DNA of 64,000 nt. It comes from an uncultured Eubacteriales bacterium (lineage in GTDB: Bacteria > Bacillota > Clostridia > Oscillospirales > Oscillospiraceae). The DNA is taken from positions 57,285 through 121,284 of the forward strand of contig ONEB01000009.1 of NCBI GenBank assembly GCA_900316745.1, given 5' to 3'. The position numbers and the translations under genes were made by a program. The notes below the pieces were generated by a model, which saw only the letters and a program-made list of their open reading frames with translations, was not told the origin of the DNA and did no database searches. How positions within the stretch are numbered: position 1 is the first letter of the stretch; the number at the start of each line of letters is the position of its first letter. Below, in pieces: positions 37,121-44,415 of this stretch.

Positions 37121-37744
37121 CTATTTTTTATTGCACAAAAGTTTTGCTTCGATTATATCAGCATATGCATCAAAGAATTTCTCTGTATTCTCAACAAACT
37201 CTTTTCGGTAACTATCTGTTTCAGCAGCTTTGGTTGCGTCAAACAGGATTATTTCTGAAACTAAAATGAACAGGGGTTCGTAGAGAGCAGATAACATCTC
37301 TTCGCACTCCTTTTTTTGTTTTTCATTTCTTGAAATTAACAACGGGAGCATATATGCCTGGGCTTCGCTTTTTCTCAACGCCGCAATTGCTTTTCCAATG
37401 CTATTATTGGGATCACTTATGTCTGGCCCAAAGCCAAAGCACGACTCAAAGTGCATGCAAGCCAAAGCACGAAGTCTATCTGAATCCCGTGGGTCGCAAA
37501 AAGAATTGAGTTCTTTCAGTTGCCCTGCATAGCTTTGAACCAAAAGCAACCGCGAATACGAATCGTATAGCTTATCAAAAATCGCAATTTGATTCTGCTT
37601 TTTTGCAATTGCACTGGGGACATAAATGGCTACAAGAACAGCGAGAAACGAAAGAACAATTGGCGCCCAATCAAAAAGATTAGGCGAAGCAATGTCGTTT
37701 ACGGCATCAATGAGTTGACGCATTAGGTCTTCGATTAAAAACAC
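37121..37744 (-). CDS. Membrane protein of unknown function, partner of the cyclase-like gene
   Basis: The 207-residue protein has one clear membrane helix (about residues 28-46; IVLSFLAVLVAIYVPSAIA) and a long helical cytoplasmic part. GTG 37744 is the likely start, close to GATGAGG; ATG 37723 is an alternative. No domain is recognised. It lies 56 bases after the cyclase-like gene on the same strand and ends the leftward defence cluster. A small soluble sensor followed by a membrane protein resembles the layout of signal-plus-membrane-effector immune systems, but no cyclic-nucleotide-binding domain is visible. Confidence 0.7.
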   Translation of the reverse strand: MFLIEDLMRQLIDAVNDIASPNLFDWAPIVLSFLAVLVAIYVPSAIAKKQNQIAIFDKLYDSYSRLLLVQSYAGQLKELNSFCDPRDSDRLRALACMHFESCFGFGPDISDPNNSIGKAIAALRKSEAQAYMLPLLISRNEKQKKECEEMLSALYEPLFILVSEIILFDATKAAETDSYRKEFVENTEKFFDAYADIIEAKLLCNKK

Positions 37745-37800
37745 CTCATCTCAATCTTCTATATTGTGCAGTTGTGCTTATGAATGGAGATAGTGAGCAT

Positions 37801-38616
37801 CTATAAATATGGAACGACGTATTTCTCAAAATCACCACGATCCCTCATTTCGTGGCATAATGAGTTAAAATAAGAGATAATCCAATTGATTTTCTGCTTG
37901 ACGCGATCATTTTCATGGGCGTGGAGAGCGGCTTTGTGCGAAAGGCTTGCTGATATTTGTGGAATTAGTTGAATATTGGGGGCAGCCATCAGATAGTCAA
38001 CGAACCAATATCCGTCTATATCTTGTTTAATCATTGAAAACAGGTTGATGCTTTTTCCTTGGCAACCCTCATATTCATCAATGACTTTTTGAGAAACGAT
38101 CACGCGAGGAAAATTTGCTAATTGACTTTCAATTTGATAAGCCTCTATTAGACCAGTTCCCCAGACTACTGAATCATCAATGAATAAATCGCCTATTGTG
38201 ATGCCGCCACGAAGGGGAAAGTCAAACTGGAAAAATGCTTCAAACTGTAAGAGTGAGACCAGATTCAATATACTAATAATCTGATCATTTACAATGCCTG
38301 CTTGAAGTTTTTGCGCTATCACGATGTTATCAGAGAACACTTTAATGCTAAAATCATCGATTGCATTTATCTTTTGGATAAAAGAAGCTTTTTTCTTTGC
38401 CCCTGCCAAGAGTGCCTTCAAAAAGTGTAAAGAATCATAACTGTTCTCTTTTTTCATTCGCTGTTTTATTCCGAGAAAGTCAATGTAAGCGATAATATAT
38501 TGATCAAATGATCTGCTTGGGGTTAATTCGAGCTCTTTTAATAACTTTTCTATCTCAGTATGTCCTATAAGACTTACGGCAATTTTAGTTCCTCGCTTTT
38601 TGGACGCATCTTCCAA
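37801..38616 (-). CDS. Class III nucleotidyl-cyclase-like domain protein
   Basis: The 271-residue protein shows the cyclase-homology pattern: a first metal Asp in IAYIDFLG (Asp46), a second in VFSDNIV (Asp96), a RGGITIGD strand (136-143) and WGTGLIEAYQIES (152-164). The last aligns with the family motif WGxxVNxAxRxES. The Asn and Arg that stabilise the transition state appear as Ile and Gln, so activity is doubtful or the chemistry differs. The start is TTG 38616, seven bases after AGAGGTG. Its setting beside restriction genes suggests a role in defence. Confidence 0.65.
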   Translation of the reverse strand: MEDASKKRGTKIAVSLIGHTEIEKLLKELELTPSRSFDQYIIAYIDFLGIKQRMKKENSYDSLHFLKALLAGAKKKASFIQKINAIDDFSIKVFSDNIVIAQKLQAGIVNDQIISILNLVSLLQFEAFFQFDFPLRGGITIGDLFIDDSVVWGTGLIEAYQIESQLANFPRVIVSQKVIDEYEGCQGKSINLFSMIKQDIDGYWFVDYLMAAPNIQLIPQISASLSHKAALHAHENDRVKQKINWIISYFNSLCHEMRDRGDFEKYVVPYL

Positions 38617-38669
38617 TTCTCACACCTCTTTTCAATAAATGTGCGCAGATAGAAATATTATGATTATTG

Positions 38670-38906
38670 TTAAGAGCCGTGAAAATGATGCTCGATTTCC
38701 CCCGAGAGAGCTTCCTTAACGAGTTCCAGATCGCGTTTCATGTTTTGCTTATCTGTTTCGCTGTAATTGCTGTTATCAATGCAGGTTTCGCAAAATTTGT
38801 GGAGAATGTCGTTGCCACGTTTTGCGTCTTCATATCCAGCGTTCAGCAGCAAGCCTGTTTGTAACGCGCGTATATAACTATTCTTCAAATTCAGATAATC
38901 AATCAT
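38670..38906 (-). CDS. Small hypothetical protein in the defence cluster
   Basis: A 78-residue, helical, charged protein (MIDYLNLKNSYIRALQTG start, ending EHHFHGS) with no family I recognise. GAGGT is placed eight bases before the ATG and overlaps the end of the duplicated hsdS tail. It lies between that tail and the cyclase-like gene, all on the minus strand. Confidence 0.55.
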   Translation of the reverse strand: MIDYLNLKNSYIRALQTGLLLNAGYEDAKRGNDILHKFCETCIDNSNYSETDKQNMKRDLELVKEALSGEIEHHFHGS

Positions 38907-38916
38907 TGTTTTAACC

Positions 38917-39000
38917 TCATTTCAATATCTCGCACAGGAGCCGGAGTTCTTCCAACCAGGAGACAATGCGCCTCTGCTCGGCAAGGGGAATCTTATTCTT
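38917..39000 (-). pseudogene. Detached C-terminal tail of a second hsdS gene
   Basis: On minus, about 28 codons read IPLAEQRRIVSWLEELRLLC and end EILK plus stop, closely matching the last residues of the intact HsdS here (PLAEQKRIVARLEELLPLC). At DNA level the segment resembles 39,925-40,010. It has no start of its own. It marks a second hsdS copy, of which the FRG gene and the tail remain. Confidence 0.75.
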
Positions 39001-39020
39001 CGAACAACTCTAAGTTTCTA

Positions 39021-39881
39021 TTAGTCAGAGATAATCTGTATCGAACCATATTGCTGAATTGTAGATTGATCCGAGTTTGGATAATCGTGTAACAGTTTTG
39101 CATAACCTGAATCAAAATATGGAGCTGGAAATAGGCTTCTGACGCTTAAAAACTCATTGTTACCAAGCCATTTAATACCTAAATCAGTAGGGATTCTCGC
39201 AATGCCAACTATTAGATCACTATAATCGCTGGGATATTCATCATTTTTCCGCAACATATATGCATGCTGCGCATGAGGTCGCAGGAAATATGAAGGTACT
39301 GCCTTGCGAAGGTCAACTAAAGATGTACAAGTACCGCGATAAATACCGTCTTGTTTGTCGCAGGGTATTATGGCATCACTGGCTAATAGTATAATGAAAG
39401 AATCTGTTTTTTCATTGTCACAGTAATACACATATTCATGAGAATTAATGCATTTTGTTTTTGCCTGATGTAAAGCAAACCATAAAGCAACCCACACATT
39501 ATCTACAACATCTAAATATGTTGTTTTAACACCGTAATGTTGTAGCATCGGTTCCATGATATTCCTCTTATAATCAGAGAAAACGGGACAATTCTTTATA
39601 AGCGAATTCATTCTCTGGCCATATTTCGTGGTAGTGGTACTGAGATTTGTCTTTCCTCGGTATAATGACGGAATCATTTTACCACTGTAAAGATCTGGCT
39701 GACCACGTAAGAAAACATTGTATTCTCCTTTGTTGATATATTTTGCGAAACCTATGTATTGGGTGAGATCGTGAATTGATTCTATCGTATATATGCGAAC
39801 ACTTTTCCCGCAGTTTAACGTGATCTCATCCCACTTAATATTAGAAGGTGTTTTGCGTTCAAAATTGTATACTGTTTGCAT
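39021..39881 (-). CDS. FRG-domain protein
   Basis: The 286-residue protein has the FRG hallmark YNVFLRGQPDLYSGKMIPS near residue 55-72, and the later helical motif MEPMLQHYGVKTTYLDVV that is also common in the family. FRG proteins are frequent in bacterial defence islands; their biochemical role is not settled. AAAGGAA lies eight bases before the ATG. The gene is flanked by two copies of the hsdS 3' end, which suggests it entered by recombination at hsdS or is a cargo of the restriction locus. Confidence 0.8.
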   Translation of the reverse strand: MQTVYNFERKTPSNIKWDEITLNCGKSVRIYTIESIHDLTQYIGFAKYINKGEYNVFLRGQPDLYSGKMIPSLYRGKTNLSTTTTKYGQRMNSLIKNCPVFSDYKRNIMEPMLQHYGVKTTYLDVVDNVWVALWFALHQAKTKCINSHEYVYYCDNEKTDSFIILLASDAIIPCDKQDGIYRGTCTSLVDLRKAVPSYFLRPHAQHAYMLRKNDEYPSDYSDLIVGIARIPTDLGIKWLGNNEFLSVRSLFPAPYFDSGYAKLLHDYPNSDQSTIQQYGSIQIISD

Positions 39882-39931
39882 ATCATATTCCTTTCATCCC
39901 AAAGGAAACTGGTAAAAAGCAGTCTTCGACC

Positions 39932-41323
39932 TCATTTCATTTTTTCACACAGGGGCAGGAGCTCTTCCAGCCGGGCGACGATGCGCTTTTGCTCGGCCAG
40001 TGGCGGGAGGGGGAACGCAAGGGGATATATCTTTTTCCCTGAAACAACAGGCTGTGCAGTAGCATTATTATCTCGACCAAGATCCATATGCCGAAGCATA
40101 TACACAAGGAAACTACGATCGATAGATATAAATGGATACGTGGTAATGAAGGCATTATCCGTTATCCAAGCTTCTTTTTCTGTCACATGAACGCTACCAC
40201 AATAGAAGCCAACGCGGCCAATTACAACGGTTTCTTCATGCACAAGGCTTTCATCATGATAACCCGTGATTCCATTTCCGCCATACACTGGAACTGAACC
40301 ATTTCTCATCTGTGATGATGTAAGGTTTTTTCCGGACTCGATTGAGATTATATCTCCAAGTCTAACCCATTTCCATGATGAAGGAATTTCAAAAGGCAAC
40401 TCATCATCTGAAAGTTCAGGTAGTTTTTTTCCTTTGAATCGCTTGGCTTGGATCAGCGGTTTAAGTTCGGTCTGGATTTGGTGATAGAGTTCTTCACCAG
40501 TACCTTCCTCGGGGCGCTGCTCCACCAGCTTGCCCTGAATGGCCATTTGCAGGATGGATTTCTGCATATCGCCGGGGAAGCGCTTATTGAAGTCCTCCAG
40601 ACGGCTCCACGCTTTTTCGTAGCGCTCGATCAGCGGCAACAGCTCTTCGATCTTCGCCACGATGCGCTTCTGCTCGGCAAGAGGAGGGAGGGGAACAAGT
40701 AAGTTTACCATTGTCTCCGTTCCTACCCTAGGCATTTTTACTCCGTATGTTACAGCATTTATTGCAAAATCTACGTGCGGAGCCCTTAAAACGGAGACGA
40801 TGTACTGGGCATCAAGGCCCCCGTAAGCCCAAAACGGAACCAGTTCCGGCGTGCAGATTCCATCTTGAGGCGCTACAAGAATCTTCTTAAGATAAGGGCG
40901 CAGTTTGCTATACAGGATTTGTCCCTTGTGAAATATGACTTTATCACCTGTGATGCTACGTTTTCCCGCTTTGCAATAGTTAACTATTTTCCCGCTTTCT
41001 TTTTCAATATCCTCTAAATCGAGTGACCACGACTCAGGGTCAATCTCTGTTGAAATGACCTTCTCTTTGGTATGAGCATAACTGGTACAATCGCCTAATC
41101 GCACCCATTTCCAGGCTTCCGGAATCTCAAAGGGGATCTCATCCTCCGTGATCTCCGGTAGGGGCTTTTGTTTTTTGATCTTCCCGGTTTTAATCAGCGC
41201 CTGCTTTTCGGCCTGGATCTGCCTGTACAGTTCCTCCGCCGTGCCTTCTTCCGGGCGCTGCTCGACCAGCTTCCCCTGGATGGCAAGCTGCAGGATGCTG
41301 CTCATTAGTTCTTGTGGGCTCAT
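39932..41323 (-). CDS. hsdS: Type I restriction-modification specificity subunit
   Basis: The 463-residue protein has two target-recognition domains, each followed by a conserved helix region: LPPLAEQKRIVAKIEELLPL in the middle and LPPLAEQKRIVARLEELLPL at the end. The N-terminal SSILQLAIQGKLVEQRPEEG is repeated after the first half as SILQMAIQGKLVEQRPEEG. It sets the split DNA recognition sequence for HsdM and HsdR. It starts in an ATGA overlap with the preceding membrane-protein gene. The repeats allow domain exchange with the nearby hsdS tail. Confidence 0.95.
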   Translation of the reverse strand: MSPQELMSSILQLAIQGKLVEQRPEEGTAEELYRQIQAEKQALIKTGKIKKQKPLPEITEDEIPFEIPEAWKWVRLGDCTSYAHTKEKVISTEIDPESWSLDLEDIEKESGKIVNYCKAGKRSITGDKVIFHKGQILYSKLRPYLKKILVAPQDGICTPELVPFWAYGGLDAQYIVSVLRAPHVDFAINAVTYGVKMPRVGTETMVNLLVPLPPLAEQKRIVAKIEELLPLIERYEKAWSRLEDFNKRFPGDMQKSILQMAIQGKLVEQRPEEGTGEELYHQIQTELKPLIQAKRFKGKKLPELSDDELPFEIPSSWKWVRLGDIISIESGKNLTSSQMRNGSVPVYGGNGITGYHDESLVHEETVVIGRVGFYCGSVHVTEKEAWITDNAFITTYPFISIDRSFLVYMLRHMDLGRDNNATAQPVVSGKKIYPLAFPLPPLAEQKRIVARLEELLPLCEKMK

Positions 41324-41910
41324 TTACAACCTCGTTTCACTTCGAGATTAAACTCAACAATCTTGCTCATTTGTTTGATAATAATTAACAGATTCAATAG
41401 GATAACGAAAAAGATATAATAGGCAAATCCAGATGCAACGGGCTTTAATGCATAAACGAAAGCGGGAAGCGAAGAACCGCTAATAACTATGCCTACAAGT
41501 CCATATAGCAGTAAACCAATAATTATCAAACTGACAAAAACTATAGAGTTTATCGTCTGCTTTACTACAGCGATGCCCTTTTTCTTTTGATTCGCATCTT
41601 CTATAGTAGAAAAATCGTAGCCACTAAGAATAGACAGAATCGCAAGAAGCATGGAGAGAAGTATTCCCAGAATGATACTGAGCTCATTGTAAAATGCAGT
41701 TCCTGCTTGATAAATCATAGATAAACCGATTGCAAACAATGCTGGAAGCCCATATATAACCGCAATATGTCCGCGACTTTGGCTGAATAGTCCGAAATGT
41801 TCAGAAGTCACTTTCCTAAGATTAAAAAATGACTCGTTTTTTCGAAACAAGCAAATTGCTATTAGGATTAAGGATCCGACAACCAAACACAATCCAATTG
41901 TTACTGTCAT
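41320..41910 (-). CDS. Multi-pass membrane protein embedded in the type I operon
   Basis: The 196-residue protein has about five membrane helices (e.g. TIGLCLVVGSLILIAICLF, SIILGILLSMLLAILSIL and a C-terminal FFVILLNLLIIIK). No family is recognised. ATG 41910 has GGAG nine bases upstream and lies four bases after the previous stop; TTG 41925 would overlap it. The stop overlaps hsdS (ATGA). Tight coupling to the upstream soluble gene and to hsdS suggests joint expression with the restriction complex, for example as a membrane effector or as a defence back-up. Confidence 0.75.
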   Translation of the reverse strand: MTVTIGLCLVVGSLILIAICLFRKNESFFNLRKVTSEHFGLFSQSRGHIAVIYGLPALFAIGLSMIYQAGTAFYNELSIILGILLSMLLAILSILSGYDFSTIEDANQKKKGIAVVKQTINSIVFVSLIIIGLLLYGLVGIVISGSSLPAFVYALKPVASGFAYYIFFVILLNLLIIIKQMSKIVEFNLEVKRGCK

Positions 41911-41914
41911 TTTC

Positions 41915-42886
41915 TCATGCTCCAATTAAGGATGTAAAGACCATTCTTTCTTTATATGCATCTGCAGTATGAACCATGTACTCAATTAAAGCAGACGGCT
42001 CTCTATACGCAAAAACCTCATCTGGAATATCTTCAACAATACTCAATTTGTCGAGGTACTTCAACCTGACAGTTCTGAGCCGTTTTCCCAGCTTGAACTG
42101 TATAGAGATATCATCGAATTCTTCTCCCTCTGGTATTTCACAAACACCAGTTTCATCAGCAGCCTGGAATAGTGACAAAATTCTTTGTAGCCACTCTTGT
42201 TTAAGCGTGGGCTGTATATATGATTTTTCTTCTCGCCCAGTCGAAATCAGCATGTTATCCGCAGGATTCGGAGAAACATAGTTGTTAATTAAGGTGATCT
42301 TATGGAGCCGACCTTGCTCGATCAGCTTTTCGATAAATGCTCTGACTGAGACGCTGCGAGTTTCAAAAGTCAAGCCGCCTTCAGCAAAAAACGCACGCAG
42401 GTAGGCCGCAGTTATTGTTTTTACACCAAAAGATGCAATGCTTTGAAACACGAGAATTCCTTTTTTAACAGTGACGTCACCCGTGTCTTTAGGCACATAG
42501 ACAACAACCCTGAATTCTTTCACATCTGCTTCATTCTCACTTCTGCGATAAGTAACCCTCTGTGTTATCCGATCCGTAATGTCACCTTCTACTCCATAAC
42601 CGCCTGATCTAACGACGAAGGAGCAGTAGGAATACGTGGGAAAATCATCGAAAATAAGGCTCCGTCTGTTTATGGAAAACACTTTTTGCCGCTTTTCGTC
42701 ATCCGAAAATCCTTCGTATCGATGGCAAAAAACATGTATCAGATGGAAGATGTTGTCGAATTCCACAGTTTCGCCGTCTGGTGTTTCAAAGTCTATCATC
42801 TGATTCAGCGCTAAAAGTGAATCGGTAGACCGGGAGAATCGTTTTTTGACGTAAAAACTACATACAAGCATACCATTTGCGGCCAT
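41915..42886 (-). CDS. Soluble protein of unknown function between hsdM and the membrane gene
   Basis: The 323-residue protein is rich in beta strands in its first half and has the phrase KKGILVFQSIASFGVKTITA at about 140-160, then a mixed C-terminal half. I recognise no domain. It starts two bases after hsdM and is followed four bases later by the membrane protein, so the two probably act together. The soluble-plus-membrane layout recalls Kiwa (KwaA/KwaB), but the gene order is reversed and I see no convincing DUF4868 match. Confidence 0.75.
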   Translation of the reverse strand: MAANGMLVCSFYVKKRFSRSTDSLLALNQMIDFETPDGETVEFDNIFHLIHVFCHRYEGFSDDEKRQKVFSINRRSLIFDDFPTYSYCSFVVRSGGYGVEGDITDRITQRVTYRRSENEADVKEFRVVVYVPKDTGDVTVKKGILVFQSIASFGVKTITAAYLRAFFAEGGLTFETRSVSVRAFIEKLIEQGRLHKITLINNYVSPNPADNMLISTGREEKSYIQPTLKQEWLQRILSLFQAADETGVCEIPEGEEFDDISIQFKLGKRLRTVRLKYLDKLSIVEDIPDEVFAYREPSALIEYMVHTADAYKERMVFTSLIGA

Positions 42887-42888
42887 TA

Positions 42889-44412
42889 TTATTTATCCTC
42901 CAATTTACCAGGCAATAAAGTCTGTATCTCTGCAAGCACGCGGTCGATCTCAGCATTAAGGGAAGCACGTTCCTCCTGATAACGCTGGATTAGATCCATG
43001 GGCGCCAGTATCTCCTCTTCCTCATGAGGATAGCCGCACTGGTCAAGATTATAGCCCAGCTCCTCGGTGAGCTGCTGCACGGTGAAACATCCGGCTTTGA
43101 CAAAGTTGTCCAACGTGAGCGGCTGCCGAGCATCCCACCATGCATCCACAGGAGCGAAGTGCTCGCGCTTCATGGGCTTGGTTTTGGAGAAATGCTTATA
43201 TCCCTCGGGCATGTCCAGCCGGTAATACCACGTCTCCGTGGTGGGGCCGGTGCGGTCGAAGAACAGAATGTTCGTAGTAATGGAGGTATATGGCGCAAAA
43301 ACGCTGCCCGGCATACGGACGACAGTGTGCAGATTGAACTCCGAGAGGAGCTTTTTCTTGATGTTGATCTTGGCGTTGTCCGTTCCGAACAGGAACCCGT
43401 CCGGCAGAACGACCGCCGCGCGGCCGTTTTCTTTCAGCCGATACATGATGACGGACATGAAAAGATCAGCGGTCTCGGAGCTCGCCAGATCGCTCGGGAA
43501 ATGGTTTTTGACTTCGGCCTTCTCGCTGCCGCCGTAGGGAGGATTCATGAGGATCACGTCGAACTGGTCGTCCTCGGTGTAATCCAGCACATCCCGCAGG
43601 AGGGAATTGTCGTGATAGACCCGCGGCACGTCCAGTCCGTGCAGCAGCAGGTTCGTGATGCAGAGCATGTAGGGAAACTGCTTCTTCTCGATGCCGTAGA
43701 TGGAATTGGCGTATTTCTCCGCGTCCGCCGTGCTCTTGATCTGCTTTTGCAGCTCCTTGAGCCAGCTCGTGATGAAGCCGCCGGTGCCGCAGGCGAAGTC
43801 CGCCATGGTATCGCCGAGCTTCGGGTTCACATGCTGCGCCATGAACTCCGTGACGGCGCGGGGCGTATAGAACTCACCGGCGGAGCCAGCGCTCTGCAGC
43901 TCTTTGAGGATGGTCTCGTAAATCTCACCGAAGGCGTTGCTCTCCTCATAGTCGGAGAGATCCAGCTCGTCGATCACGTTGATGACCTGTCGCAGCAGCA
44001 CGCCATCCTTCATGTACTGGTTGGCGTCAGCAAAGGTGGTCTGCACGATGGCCTTTTTGATGGGAGTTTCCGCTGTGACGGTAACGCCGCGGATCAGGAC
44101 CTTGCCTTCGCTGTCCGTGATGTTTTTGCCTTTCAGGACAGGGAACAGTGTGTTGTTGACGAAATCCAACAGCGCGTCGCCGGTCATGCCCTTGCCGGTC
44201 TCATCGTGCGCCCAATTCGCCCAGCGGCAGGGCTCCGGGATGATAGATTCATAATCGTCATCATCAAACTCCCAGTCCTGCTCCTTGGCGTCATAGACCT
44301 TGAGAAACAGCATCCACGCGATCTGCTCAATGCGCTGCGCGTCGCCGTTGATGCCAGCGTCATTGCGCATGATGTCGCGCAGACGTTTAACAAATCCGGA
44401 TAGATTGCTCAT
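42889..44412 (-). CDS. hsdM: Type I restriction-modification DNA methyltransferase subunit
   Basis: The 507-residue protein has the HsdM N-terminal helical domain and an adenine N6-methyltransferase core with the SAM motif FACGTGGF and the catalytic NPPY (MNPPYGGSEK). It methylates the site chosen by HsdS and forms the core of the restriction complex. GAGAGG precedes the ATG. It is three bases from the GmrSD-like gene upstream and two bases from the next gene. Confidence 0.96.
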   Translation of the reverse strand: MSNLSGFVKRLRDIMRNDAGINGDAQRIEQIAWMLFLKVYDAKEQDWEFDDDDYESIIPEPCRWANWAHDETGKGMTGDALLDFVNNTLFPVLKGKNITDSEGKVLIRGVTVTAETPIKKAIVQTTFADANQYMKDGVLLRQVINVIDELDLSDYEESNAFGEIYETILKELQSAGSAGEFYTPRAVTEFMAQHVNPKLGDTMADFACGTGGFITSWLKELQKQIKSTADAEKYANSIYGIEKKQFPYMLCITNLLLHGLDVPRVYHDNSLLRDVLDYTEDDQFDVILMNPPYGGSEKAEVKNHFPSDLASSETADLFMSVIMYRLKENGRAAVVLPDGFLFGTDNAKINIKKKLLSEFNLHTVVRMPGSVFAPYTSITTNILFFDRTGPTTETWYYRLDMPEGYKHFSKTKPMKREHFAPVDAWWDARQPLTLDNFVKAGCFTVQQLTEELGYNLDQCGYPHEEEEILAPMDLIQRYQEERASLNAEIDRVLAEIQTLLPGKLEDK

Positions 44413-44415
44413 GTA

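Noticed and set aside
37801-38616. Typical Pycsar cyclase
   Set aside because: Catalytic Asn/Arg equivalents are missing and the partner lacks a cyclic-nucleotide-binding domain.
41320-42886. Kiwa system (KwaA/KwaB)
   Set aside because: The soluble/membrane layout is similar, but gene order is reversed and no DUF4868 motif is recognisable by eye.
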